In this document: positions 8,304 through 16,998 of the stretch, piece after piece
Position numbering within the stretch: the stretch's first letter is position 1
How the letters are laid out: each line of letters starts with the position of its first letter
From: Haloarcula japonica DSM 6131
GTDB taxonomy: Archaea; Halobacteriota; Halobacteria; Halobacteriales; Haloarculaceae
DNA: 64,000 nucleotides
Assembly (NCBI RefSeq): GCF_000336635.1
Contig: NZ_AOLY01000039.1
Span: 192,813 to 256,812, forward strand
Reading direction: 5' to 3'
The notes under the pieces: generated by a model
The model's database searches: none
The model's input: the letters and a program-made list of their open reading frames with translations, nothing else
Told to the model about the DNA's origin: nothing
Made by a program: the position numbers and the translations under genes

Positions 8304-9493
8304 CAGCGGACCACCTCCGCGCCCTCGCGGACGGTTCCATCGACTGTCACGCCAGTGGCGATCTGAGCGTTGGGGCCCACGAGCGACCCGGAGACGAAGC
8401 TCACGTCCCCGAGCGCAACAGCACGGTCGGCGATGACGGCGCCCAGCCGCTGGTCCTCGAACACTTCTGTGCCGACCTGGACATCGGCTGGGCCGCCGGG
8501 GACGACCGTATTGACGCCCAGGTTCACGTCTTGACCGGTGACAGTGTCGACGAGGGTCGAACTCGGGTCGACACGCGTGTCAGCGTCGAGGACAGTGTGC
8601 TGGATGACGCTGTTGGCCCCGACAGTGACGTTGCGCCCGAGTGCGACATTCGGACCGATAACAGCGTCCGGCCCGATCTCACAGTCCGGGCCGATGACGG
8701 CCGGCGACTGGAGGGTCGCCTCGTCGTGGACGCGTGCGGAGTTATCGACCCAAACCTGCTCGTCGTGGGCTGATTCGACGACGCGCCCCCGCGCTAGCAC
8801 CTCGCGGGCGACGGTCAGCAGGTCCCACGGATAGGTCGCGTCGACCCACATTCCGTCGACCTCGACCGCCCGGATTCGGTTAGATTCCAGCAGCAGCTCG
8901 ATGGTGTCGGTCAGCGCCAGCTCGCCGGCGTGCCGCGTCGTTTCGTCGATGGCCTCGAAGATGTCGCCGTCGAAGGCGTACACGCCGCCGTTGATGAGCC
9001 TGAACTCGCTGTGTTGTGGCTTTTCGACGATGTCGACAATATGGCCGTCCTGTACCTCGACAGCACCGTACCGACTGGTGTCCTGTCGTTCGATGACAGC
9101 GATGCTTGTGTGCCCAGTCTCCGCGTAGGAGGTATCTACCGCTTCGATAGTGGCCGCATCGACGAGACGGTCACCGTTCATAACCAGAACCGGGCCGTCG
9201 AGGACGCTCCGTGCCTGAAGGAGTGCGTGCCCACTGCCGAGCTGTTTCGTCTGGCTCACGTAGGAAATCGGAACGCCACGGTACGTCGGACCGAAGTGGT
9301 CCTGAACGCGGTCGCGCTTGTAGCCGACAACGACGACCAGTTTCTCGATGCCCGCCTCGACCAGCGCGTCGAAGACGTGTTCGAGAATCGGGCGGTTTGC
9401 GGCTGGCAACATTGGTTTTGGCCGGTTGCGCGTCAACGGCCGGAGGCGAGTCCCCTCACCCGCAGCGAGGACCACAGCCGTATCGATGTGCAT
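8303..9493 (-). CDS. glmU: Bifunctional sugar nucleotidyltransferase/acetyltransferase (GlmU-like)
   Basis: The 396-residue protein has an N-terminal nucleotidyltransferase (AAGEGTRLRPLTRNRPKPM, LVMNGDR) of about 235 residues and a C-terminal left-handed beta-helix of hexapeptide repeats (IGPDCEIGPDAVIGPNVAL region, continuing to the end). This matches archaeal enzymes that acetylate glucosamine 1-phosphate and then form UDP-GlcNAc. Overlap with glmS strongly supports that job. AATAT at 9521-9525, 28-32 bases before the ATG, is a likely TATA element for a leaderless glmU-glmS transcript. Without the acetyltransferase activity it could be a plain glucose-1-phosphate thymidylyl- or uridylyltransferase, but the context argues against that. 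Confidence 0.85.
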   Translation of the reverse strand: MHIDTAVVLAAGEGTRLRPLTRNRPKPMLPAANRPILEHVFDALVEAGIEKLVVVVGYKRDRVQDHFGPTYRGVPISYVSQTKQLGSGHALLQARSVLDGPVLVMNGDRLVDAATIEAVDTSYAETGHTSIAVIERQDTSRYGAVEVQDGHIVDIVEKPQHSEFRLINGGVYAFDGDIFEAIDETTRHAGELALTDTIELLLESNRIRAVEVDGMWVDATYPWDLLTVAREVLARGRVVESAHDEQVWVDNSARVHDEATLQSPAVIGPDCEIGPDAVIGPNVALGRNVTVGANSVIQHTVLDADTRVDPSSTLVDTVTGQDVNLGVNTVVPGGPADVQVGTEVFEDQRLGAVIADRAVALGDVSFVSGSLVGPNAQIATGVTVDGTVREGAEVVR

Positions 9494-9651
9494 ACCTGAT
9501 GCAGACGGAGGAGGGGCTTCAATATGGCGGCCTTACTGAGATTCGTCGGTGTCTACTCGCCACGCATGTCCAGTTTGTGGTGTCGAAACCAAATAAGTAA
9601 AGAATCCGAGGTATTCGCCCTCGCGACGCTTCGCTGGTTCCGGATTACAGG

Positions 9652-10512
9652 CTACTGCTCGCCCATCCGCTCGCCGGCGACCCGACGCCCCTTCGTCGTC
9701 AGATTCACTTCGGTCCGTTCCCGGAGCACGCTTATCACGTCGAGTTCGATCAGTCGGTCGAAGATCTCCTCGGTTTTCTCGACGTCGATGCCGACGAAGT
9801 TGGGGATGTCGAACGGCGAGACGCCGGAGTGCAGCGCCATGATGACACGTTTCTCCGTCGAACTCAGGTCCAAATCGGCCTGGTTCTGTTCGGCGCTCTC
9901 TTCGAGCATCGTCCGGAGAACAGTGGCGTGAAACTCCTCGCCCGCGAGGTGTGTTTCGACGCTGATGTCGTCCTCACTGTGCTCGACCTGAATGACCGTC
10001 CGCTCCTCACCGCTGACCTGTTTCTCTTCGACAGTGAGGTCGCCGATGTCGGCGCGGTCGACGACAACCGCTTGCCCGTCGGCCATCGCGAGCTTCAGCG
10101 CCTCGTCGGTCACTTTGAGTCTGCCTTTCGTCCACTCGGCGGACTGGACGACGCCGCCTTTCAGTGCCGGGTGTTGGACCAGCACGATTGCGCCGTCGAG
10201 ACTCGCCCGGTAGAAATCGGTCTCGAACGCCTCGTGATCCGATGCCGACACGAGGATGACGTCCTCGCCGACGTAGAGCGCGACGTAGTCGGAGACACCG
10301 GCGCTCTGCTGGTTTACGTCGAATCGGTCGGCGATACGGTCGATGTCGGTGAGTGAAATCTGTCGCTTGTCGTCGCCCAGCAGGGCGACTCGCTCGGTGG
10401 TGAGGACGATGCGACAGTTTCGCCACTCGGCGTCAGTGAGGCGCTGGCCCTGTGAGACCGCCTGAAGGAACTGCCCCTTCGTATCGGCGATCTTCTTTTC
10501 AGTGTCGCTCAT
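9652..10512 (-). CDS. CheF-family taxis adaptor protein, copy 1
   Basis: CheF proteins of haloarchaea link the Che signalling proteins to the archaellum motor. This 286-residue protein resembles that family in layout: an N-terminal part that binds no obvious cofactor (CRIVLTTERVAL), a central beta-rich region (GGVVQSAEWTKGRLKV) and a C-terminal winged-helix-like module (LMALHSGVS-type motif, here VIMALHSGVSPFDIPNF, ending LTTKGRRVAGERM). A paralogue with the same layout is at 20068-20934. I chose the ATG at 10512 because upstream residues are low quality and a promoter lies at 10554-10566. No che or archaellum gene is nearby, so a different regulatory role is possible. The family call is from memory of CheF proteins. 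Confidence 0.65.
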   Translation of the reverse strand: MSDTEKKIADTKGQFLQAVSQGQRLTDAEWRNCRIVLTTERVALLGDDKRQISLTDIDRIADRFDVNQQSAGVSDYVALYVGEDVILVSASDHEAFETDFYRASLDGAIVLVQHPALKGGVVQSAEWTKGRLKVTDEALKLAMADGQAVVVDRADIGDLTVEEKQVSGEERTVIQVEHSEDDISVETHLAGEEFHATVLRTMLEESAEQNQADLDLSSTEKRVIMALHSGVSPFDIPNFVGIDVEKTEEIFDRLIELDVISVLRERTEVNLTTKGRRVAGERMGEQ

Positions 10513-10553
10513 ACCCCGTACCGGCCTCTCGTACATCCGTTGTCCGCAGGACT

Positions 10554-10566
10554 CAATATAAGTTCC
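10554..10566 (-). promoter_or_regulatory. Promoter of CheF copy 1, GGAACTTAT block
   Basis: On the minus strand this reads GGAACTTATATTG, a purine-rich BRE followed by a TATA element, about 45 bases upstream of the ATG. The first nine bases are identical to the promoter block of the second CheF gene at 20971-20979. The spacing implies a leader of roughly 15-18 nt instead of a leaderless transcript. Confidence 0.5.
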
Positions 10567-10677
10567 GTCGCCAGTGTCGAAAGTGAGAACGGCCGACTGC
10601 ACTGGCAGCCTGCTCACAGCGGAATCGTACACAATTAGATAGGATATTTTTTGCGTGCGGCGATGTATCGTCAATTG

Positions 10678-12621
10678 ATGACACGGGGTGACGAACCGGA
10701 TCGGGGACAGTCCCAGACGGGGCGAGAGACAGTCGAACCACCGGACTGGTTCGTCGAACAGGCGAACGTGACTGACCCGGCTGTCTACGACCGCTTCGAA
10801 CGGGAATGGCCCGATTGCTGGCGCGAGGCCGCCGAGTTACTCGACTGGGCAGAGCCATTCAACACGGTACTCCGTGGGACGGACGGGCCGCCGTTCGAGT
10901 GGTTCCCCGGTGGGCGATTAAACGCCGCATACAACTGCCTCGACCGGCATCTCCCCGAGCGGAAGAACCAACTCGCACTGGTTTGGGAGGGTCACCACGG
11001 CGAATCCCGCACCTACACCTACCTCGAACTGTACCGGGAGGTCAACGCCTTCGCTGCGGCGCTGCGGGAGCGCGGTGTCGACACCGACGACGTGGTGACG
11101 CTGTACCTGCCGATGGTGCCCGAACTCCCGGTCGCGATGCTTGCCTGTGCACGCCTTGGCGTCCCACACAACGTCGTCTTCGCCGGGTTCTCCGCGGACG
11201 CACTGGCGACACGGATGGAGCGGGCCGAGTCGGAGTACCTCATCACCTGCGACGGCTACTACCGCCGCGGTAGCGCCGTCGCACAGAAGAACAAGGCCGA
11301 TAACGCGCGAATCGCCGTCGACCACGACGTGTCGGTCGTGGTACTTGACCGGCTGGGCCGTGACGTACATTTAGGCGATGACTACGACGACTATCACGAC
11401 CTGCTGGCAGCACACGAGGGGGCCGAAGTCGAGCCCGTCTCGCGGGCGGCGGACGACCCGCTCTTTCGCATCTACACGTCGGGGACGACCGGGCAACCGA
11501 AGTCCGTCACGCACACGACCGGTGGATATCTCTCCCACGTCGCCTGGACCGCCCGGTCAGTTCTCGATATCAAGCCCGAAGACACCTACTGGTGCTCGGC
11601 CGACATCGGCTGGATTACCGGCCACTCCTACATCGTCTACGGCCCGCTCGCGCTCGGAACGACAACAGTGCTTTACAACGGCACGGCGGACCATCCCAAC
11701 AAAGACCAGCTGTGGAAGCTCATCGAAAAGTACGCCGTCGACGTGTTCTACACCGCACCGACGGCCGTCCGGGCGTTCATGAAGTGGGGCGAGGAGTACC
11801 CCGCGAAGCATGACCTCTCCAGCCTGCGCCTGCTGGGCACCGTCGGCGAACCGATGGACGCGAGCGCCTGGGAGTGGTATCGCGAACACATCGGTGGCGG
11901 CGAGTGTCCCGTCGTCGACACCTGGTGGCAGACCGAAACCGGCGCGGTGCTCGTGTCGACGCTGCCTGGCGTCGACGAGATGAAACCCGGGGCCGCGGGA
12001 ACACCGCTACCGGGAATCGAGGCGTCCGTCGTCGACCGTTCAGGTACGGTGGCCGAGCCGGACACGGCCGGTGAACTCGTCGTGACGCGACCCTGGCCTG
12101 GGATGCCGCGGGCGCTGTTGGACGGAACAGACTGGGGCAGCGTCCCGGACAACGCCGAAGGGTGGCGGTACTACCCCGAAGACAGCGTCTCAGTCGACGA
12201 TGATGGCTACATCACGTTCCTCGGTCGGATCGACGACGCGATCAACGTCGCCGGGCGGCGGTTCAGCACCAAGGAACTGGAGTCGGCAGTCGCCGGCGTT
12301 ACCGGCGTCGCAGAGGCCGCCGTCGTCGGTGCCGACGACGAGACGACCGGAACGGCGGTGTACGCGTTCGCCTCCCCGGAGGACGGCTACACTGAGAGTG
12401 AACTCCGAGTAGCCATCGAAGACGCTATCGTCAACGCTATCGGCGGTATCGCTCGCCCAAAGGAGATCGTGTTCACGCCCGACCTCCCCAAAACACGCTC
12501 GGGCAAAGTTATGCGCCGCCTGCTAACCGCAGTGGCGAACGACGAGGAACTGGGCGATACCAGCGCGCTCCGTAACCCCGAAATCCTCGGCGAAATCCAG
12601 TCGACGACGAGAAGGGACTGA
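10678..12621 (+). CDS. Acetyl-CoA synthetase paralogue (AMP-forming)
   Basis: This enzyme activates a short carboxylate, probably acetate, to its CoA thioester via an acyl-adenylate. The 647-residue protein has the ATP-binding loop IYTSGTTGQPKSV at about residue 265, TGHSYIVYGPL, WWQTETG, and near the end KTRSGKVMRR with the lysine used in adenylation. It is close to the Acs at 14524-16518 over its whole length. I chose the ATG at 10678 because it makes the N-terminus line up with the paralogue; ATG 10663 and TTG 10651 lie upstream. A TATA-like GATATT at 10642-10647 precedes it. Where the paralogue has SGHRLGTME this copy has AGRRFSTKE, so substrate preference may differ. Confidence 0.85.
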   Translation: MTRGDEPDRGQSQTGRETVEPPDWFVEQANVTDPAVYDRFEREWPDCWREAAELLDWAEPFNTVLRGTDGPPFEWFPGGRLNAAYNCLDRHLPERKNQLALVWEGHHGESRTYTYLELYREVNAFAAALRERGVDTDDVVTLYLPMVPELPVAMLACARLGVPHNVVFAGFSADALATRMERAESEYLITCDGYYRRGSAVAQKNKADNARIAVDHDVSVVVLDRLGRDVHLGDDYDDYHDLLAAHEGAEVEPVSRAADDPLFRIYTSGTTGQPKSVTHTTGGYLSHVAWTARSVLDIKPEDTYWCSADIGWITGHSYIVYGPLALGTTTVLYNGTADHPNKDQLWKLIEKYAVDVFYTAPTAVRAFMKWGEEYPAKHDLSSLRLLGTVGEPMDASAWEWYREHIGGGECPVVDTWWQTETGAVLVSTLPGVDEMKPGAAGTPLPGIEASVVDRSGTVAEPDTAGELVVTRPWPGMPRALLDGTDWGSVPDNAEGWRYYPEDSVSVDDDGYITFLGRIDDAINVAGRRFSTKELESAVAGVTGVAEAAVVGADDETTGTAVYAFASPEDGYTESELRVAIEDAIVNAIGGIARPKEIVFTPDLPKTRSGKVMRRLLTAVANDEELGDTSALRNPEILGEIQSTTRRD

Positions 12622-12631
12622 GTCGTTTCGT

Positions 12632-12640
12632 CTTTTTCTA
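12632..12640 (+). terminator. T-rich terminator after the first Acs gene
   Basis: A run of five T followed by CTAT starts about ten bases after the stop codon. Short T-runs like this end many archaeal transcripts. No hairpin precedes it. Confidence 0.4.
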
Positions 12641-12761
12641 TTCCCCCGAAGCGTAATCGCGGCAGTGGTGTCTTTAGTGACCGTGTTACTGTTTGATTTT
12701 CGTTGGTATCCGCGCCAGAGGCGCAATACTTATTTCGATATTCTGTGAATTGCCGAAACAC

Positions 12762-14453
12762 ATGGACGGCGCAGCGGACCGGATCGGTGAGCGAGGGTAC
12801 GAACAGCTCCGGCACGCAGCTGAGACACACCGGTCCGATCTCGTGCTCCGGCTCGGCGCGGAGGTCGGACTCCGCCCGGCAGAGATGACGGCCGTGCGGC
12901 TGACCGATATCACCGAGTTCGAGGGATATCGCCTGCTGGCTGTTCGGGAGGGCGGCGAAGTAGTCCGCGAGACGTACCTCCCGGATTCGGTCGAACACGA
13001 CATGCGGAAGTACACGAATTCGGCCGGAATGGACGACGACGAGCCGCTGTTTTCCGTCTCCCCACGTCGGCTCCAGATGCTGGTCAATGAGGTAGCCGAC
13101 CGAGCCGCTGAGACGACACCACACCTGAAGGAGGTTTCATCACGCGACCTCCGATGGCGGTTCGCAGCAAGCCTGCTGGACGATGGCGTTCCGCCGGACG
13201 TCGTCTGTGCACTCGGTGGCTGGGACCGACTCGACCGGCTGGACCCCCTGCTTGACGAGCCAGACCGCGAAACTATCATCGCAGCCGTCGACGGGTCCAG
13301 CGGGCAGGCGGCCGCAAGTGAGCCGCAACGAACCATCGACTGGATTACGGCGGTCAGCGAGGCGCTTGCGACCGCCGCGACCAGTGAGGCGATGGCGGCA
13401 ACGGTCTGTGACCACCTAACAGAGACAGCGGGCTTCGAGTTCGCCTGGCTCGCCGAGCGGACCGGCGACGGACTGACACCGCGCGTGACGGCAGAAATCT
13501 CGGAAACGGCTGTCCAGCAGCAGATCGAGGCCCACATCGAGTCAGTTACCGCTTTGCTTGACGTTGGTGAGGTTCGTGTCGTCGACGATGACACTGGACC
13601 AGTTGCTCTGGTCCCACTCGTCAGAGAAAACACCGTCTCCGGTGTCGTCGGAATCGCGGCGGGTGAGGGCCTTACTGACACCGAACGTGCCGTACTGTCC
13701 GCGCTCGGTGTACAGGTCGGCCACGCACAGGTCGCTGCCGAGCGTAAGCGCCTCCTACTTGCCGACACGGTGACCGAGCTGGAGTTCCACTGTGGGGACG
13801 AGCGAGCCTTTACCGCCGGCGTCTCCGAGGCACTACAGTGTACGGTCGAGCTGTCCGGCGTCGTCCCCGTTGCAGGCCAGTCGCTGCTGTACTACCTGAT
13901 GGTCGAAGGCGCCTCGGCTGACGCGATACTCTCGTATGCGGACGACGACGACGGCGTGGCCGACGCTAGACTCCTCGAAGAGCACAGCGACGGCGTGTTG
14001 CTGGAGGTCATCGTCACCGATACGCCTGCGCTCCAGTTGGTCGAGAGTGGCGGGCGAATCCGGTCTGTGACAGCCACTGACGGTGTCGCAACTATCGCAG
14101 TCGAGCTCCCCGGAGAGGCCGATATCAGACCAACGGTCAACGCCGTCACTGACGCCTACAGGGAGACATCGTTAGCAGCGAAGCGGGAGACAGAACGGCC
14201 GGCTGAGACGGACACTGGATTCCGTGACCGACTAACCGACACTCTCTCAGACCGGCAAGAGACCGTTCTCCAGGCGGCCTACCACAGCGGCTACTTCGAG
14301 TGGCCCCGCGGCTCGACCGCCGAGGAGCTGGCAGACTCGCTTGATGTCTCGTCACCGACGTTGCACAACCACCTCCGGAAGGCCCAGCAGAAGGTCCTTA
14401 CCGCGTTTTTCGACGACCGGCCGACGGAACCGCGGCGGCCGGTCGACAACTGA
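12762..14453 (+). CDS. Bat-type transcription regulator with recombinase-like N-terminal domain
   Basis: This 563-residue protein is a candidate regulator of the flanking acetate genes. Residues about 5-165 resemble the catalytic fold of tyrosine recombinases (GLRPAEMTAVRLTDI at about 36, then RDLRWRFAASLLDDGVPPDVV and ALGGWD). The box II histidine is replaced, the GH motif reads GW and no catalytic tyrosine is visible, so it should not cut DNA. A GAF-like region (about 195-325), a bacterio-opsin-activator domain (about 330-485) and a C-terminal HTH_10 helix-turn-helix (LSDRQETVLQAAYHSGYFEW) follow. I chose the ATG at 12762 because the residues upstream of it are not family-like; a TATA-like ACTTATT lies at 12727-12733. 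The ligand is unknown. Confidence 0.85.
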   Translation: MDGAADRIGERGYEQLRHAAETHRSDLVLRLGAEVGLRPAEMTAVRLTDITEFEGYRLLAVREGGEVVRETYLPDSVEHDMRKYTNSAGMDDDEPLFSVSPRRLQMLVNEVADRAAETTPHLKEVSSRDLRWRFAASLLDDGVPPDVVCALGGWDRLDRLDPLLDEPDRETIIAAVDGSSGQAAASEPQRTIDWITAVSEALATAATSEAMAATVCDHLTETAGFEFAWLAERTGDGLTPRVTAEISETAVQQQIEAHIESVTALLDVGEVRVVDDDTGPVALVPLVRENTVSGVVGIAAGEGLTDTERAVLSALGVQVGHAQVAAERKRLLLADTVTELEFHCGDERAFTAGVSEALQCTVELSGVVPVAGQSLLYYLMVEGASADAILSYADDDDGVADARLLEEHSDGVLLEVIVTDTPALQLVESGGRIRSVTATDGVATIAVELPGEADIRPTVNAVTDAYRETSLAAKRETERPAETDTGFRDRLTDTLSDRQETVLQAAYHSGYFEWPRGSTAEELADSLDVSSPTLHNHLRKAQQKVLTAFFDDRPTEPRRPVDN

Positions 14454-14488
14454 CACCCTGTTTCGTGTTATCGTAGTTAGACCCCCAG

Positions 14489-14495
14489 TTTATAT
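14489..14495 (+). promoter_or_regulatory. TATA element of acs
   Basis: GTTTATATGG places a TATA box 29-35 bases before the ATG at 14524, which suggests a leaderless or very short-leader transcript for acs and possibly the symporter genes behind it. Confidence 0.55.
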
Positions 14496-14523
14496 GGCCG
14501 CTGTGAAATATCGATGATAGACC

Positions 14524-16518
14524 ATGTCAGATGAAGATGTCCAGCTAGAAGCGCGGCTTGCGGAGCAGGAGGTTTTCGAGCCCCCGGAGTCGTTCGTCGA
14601 GCAGGCGAACGTCACAGACGAGGGTATCTACGACGAGTTTGAAGAGAACTGGCCGGAGTGCTGGGAGGGGGCCGCCGACCTTCTCGACTGGAAGGAAGAC
14701 TACAACCAAGTACTCGACGACTCGAACCCGCCGTTCTACGAGTGGTTCACGGACGGGACGCTAAACGCCTCGGCGAACTGTCTGGACCGGCACCTCGACG
14801 AACGCGGCGACGAGGCCGCTATCGAATGGGTAGGTGAGCCAGTCGAAGAGGACAACATCACCTACACCTACGAGGAACTCCACCGGAAAGTCAACGAGTT
14901 CGCGGCCGGCCTGCGGGAGATGGGCGTCGGCGAGGACGATATCGTGACGATGTATATGCCGATGATTCCGCAGCTCCCCATCGCCATGCTGGCCTGTGCC
15001 CGCATCGGCGCACCCCACTCCGTCGTGTTCGCCGGCTTCTCCGCGGACGCGCTCGCGACGCGGATGAACGCCGCCGACTCGGAATATCTGGTCACCTGCG
15101 ACGGTTACTACCGCCGCGGTGACCCGCTCGACCATCTCGACAAAGCCAACGAAGGACTGAGCGGCGTCGACCATGAGGTCGAACGCGCCATCGTCGCCGA
15201 GCGCCTGATGGACGGCGACGGCTTCGACCACGACTACGCGGACAACCAGGTCGCCTTCGAGGATGTCATCGCGGACAACGAAGGCGCAACGGTCGATCCG
15301 GTCGACCGCGATGCCGAGGACATGTTGTTCCTCATGTACACCTCCGGGACCACCGGGAAACCGAAGGGTGTCAAACACTCTACCGGCGGCTACCTCGCCT
15401 GGGCGGCCTGGACCTCCCAGGCAGTGTTGGACATCAAACCCGAGGACACGTACTTCTGTTCGGCCGATATCGGCTGGATTACCGGCCATTCCTACATTGT
15501 CTACGGCCCGCTTGCGCTGGGCACCACGACGATGATGTACGAGGGGACGCCGGACTACCCCGACAAGGACCGCCTCTGGGATATCGTCGAGGAGTACGAG
15601 GCCGACCAACTGTACACCGCACCGACGGCCATCCGCGCGTTCATGAAATGGGGCAAGCAGTACCCCGAGCAACACGACCTCTCCAGCCTGCGCCTGCTGG
15701 GCACTGTCGGCGAGCCCATCAACCCCCGGGCCTGGAAATGGTACTACAAGCACATCGGCAACGAGGAGTGTCCCGTCGTCGACACCTGGTGGCAGACCGA
15801 AACCGGCGGCATGATGATAACGACGTTGCCCGGCATCAAGGACATGAAACCGGGGTCGGCCGGGCCGCCGCTGCCAGGTAACGACGTACGTATCGTCGAC
15901 ACCGAAGGTGAGGAAGTCGAACCCGGTCGTGCTGGCTACCTGACCGTCGACAAACCGTGGCCCGGGATGCTCCGGACGCTGTACAAGAACGACGAACGCT
16001 TTATCAACGAGTACTGGGCCGAGTACTCAGATACCGACAGTGACGACTCCGACGACTGGGTGTACTTCCCAGAGGACGGCGCGAAAATCGACGATGACGG
16101 CTACATCACCGTGCTCGGACGGGTCGACGACGTTATCAACGTCTCCGGCCACCGTCTCGGAACGATGGAGATCGAGAGTGCCATCGTCGGCGTAGAAGGT
16201 GTCGCTGAAGCCGCCGTCGTCGGTGGCGACCACGATATCAAGGGCGAGGCGGTGTACGCCTACGTCATCACCGAGGACGGCTACGAGGAAGACGAGGAAC
16301 TTCGAAGCGCGATCATCGACGGTGTTGAGGACGCTATCGGACCGATTGCCCGACCGGAAGCGGTCATCTTCACGCCCGAGCTTCCGAAGACCCGCTCCGG
16401 AAAGATCATGCGCCGCCTGCTAGAAGACATCGCGAACGGCGAAGAACTGGGCGATACGAGTACGCTGCGAAACCCTGACGTCGTCAGTGATATCGAGACC
16501 AAAGTCCAGGGTGACTGA
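14524..16518 (+). CDS. acs: Acetyl-CoA synthetase (AMP-forming)
   Basis: Acs converts acetate, ATP and CoA to acetyl-CoA, AMP and pyrophosphate in the cytoplasm. The 664-residue protein has the P-loop-like MYTSGTTGKPKGV at about residue 271, GWITGHSYIVYGPL, the adenylate-binding WWQTETGG, VDDVINVSGHRLGTME in the hinge region and PKTRSGKIMRR with the catalytic lysine at about 627. Full length for the family. The genes behind it encode a two-part solute:sodium symporter, so the block can both import and activate acetate. A Bat-type regulator gene and a second Acs gene lie upstream on the same strand. Confidence 0.93.
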   Translation: MSDEDVQLEARLAEQEVFEPPESFVEQANVTDEGIYDEFEENWPECWEGAADLLDWKEDYNQVLDDSNPPFYEWFTDGTLNASANCLDRHLDERGDEAAIEWVGEPVEEDNITYTYEELHRKVNEFAAGLREMGVGEDDIVTMYMPMIPQLPIAMLACARIGAPHSVVFAGFSADALATRMNAADSEYLVTCDGYYRRGDPLDHLDKANEGLSGVDHEVERAIVAERLMDGDGFDHDYADNQVAFEDVIADNEGATVDPVDRDAEDMLFLMYTSGTTGKPKGVKHSTGGYLAWAAWTSQAVLDIKPEDTYFCSADIGWITGHSYIVYGPLALGTTTMMYEGTPDYPDKDRLWDIVEEYEADQLYTAPTAIRAFMKWGKQYPEQHDLSSLRLLGTVGEPINPRAWKWYYKHIGNEECPVVDTWWQTETGGMMITTLPGIKDMKPGSAGPPLPGNDVRIVDTEGEEVEPGRAGYLTVDKPWPGMLRTLYKNDERFINEYWAEYSDTDSDDSDDWVYFPEDGAKIDDDGYITVLGRVDDVINVSGHRLGTMEIESAIVGVEGVAEAAVVGGDHDIKGEAVYAYVITEDGYEEDEELRSAIIDGVEDAIGPIARPEAVIFTPELPKTRSGKIMRRLLEDIANGEELGDTSTLRNPDVVSDIETKVQGD

Positions 16519-16563
16519 GCCGTAGCAGCGAACAGCACCACGAATTTTCAAGCTTCCAAACTC

Positions 16564-16998
16564 ATGTCAAGAGACACGCCTGCAGACCGAGAAGAGTCAA
16601 CTATCCAATCAGATGGCGGTACGGCGGCCGCCCACGATGACATCGATTACCTCGACAGGGAGGTGAACCTGTTACGACCGAGCACGCCGTTCATGCGCGA
16701 CCATCTGAAGATCATCTGGAGCAGTTTCGTGCTCTGGGCACTGGTCGTGTTCGGCCCGGTGACGCTGACCGCACTTGCCCCGGAGATGATGACCGTGCAG
16801 ACGCCCCTGTTCGGCTTCCCGCTGCACTACTTCCTCGTCTCGTTCGGTGCGCCGACGGGCGCGCTCATACTGGCGGTCGTCTACACGCGCTACCGGGACC
16901 GTCTCGACCAGAAGTATGGGATCGATTCCGATTCCGTCGATAACACGGCTCCCGAGGCGGGCGAGACAGCGGCCACTGACGGGGGTGTCGAGCAGTGA
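16564..16998 (+). CDS. DUF4212-type small subunit of a solute:sodium symporter
   Basis: The 144-residue protein has a polar N-terminus of about 45 residues and two membrane helices (about 56-76 and 85-105), with LRPSTPFMRDHLKIIWSSF before the first helix and FGFPLHYFLVSFGAPTGALI at the second. This is the layout of DUF4212 proteins, which occur next to SSS permeases and are thought to be their partner. The polar tail after residue 115 is unusually long and acidic. Its TGA overlaps the GTG start of the permease at 16995, consistent with coupled translation and a complex of the two. Confidence 0.85.
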   Translation: MSRDTPADREESTIQSDGGTAAAHDDIDYLDREVNLLRPSTPFMRDHLKIIWSSFVLWALVVFGPVTLTALAPEMMTVQTPLFGFPLHYFLVSFGAPTGALILAVVYTRYRDRLDQKYGIDSDSVDNTAPEAGETAATDGGVEQ

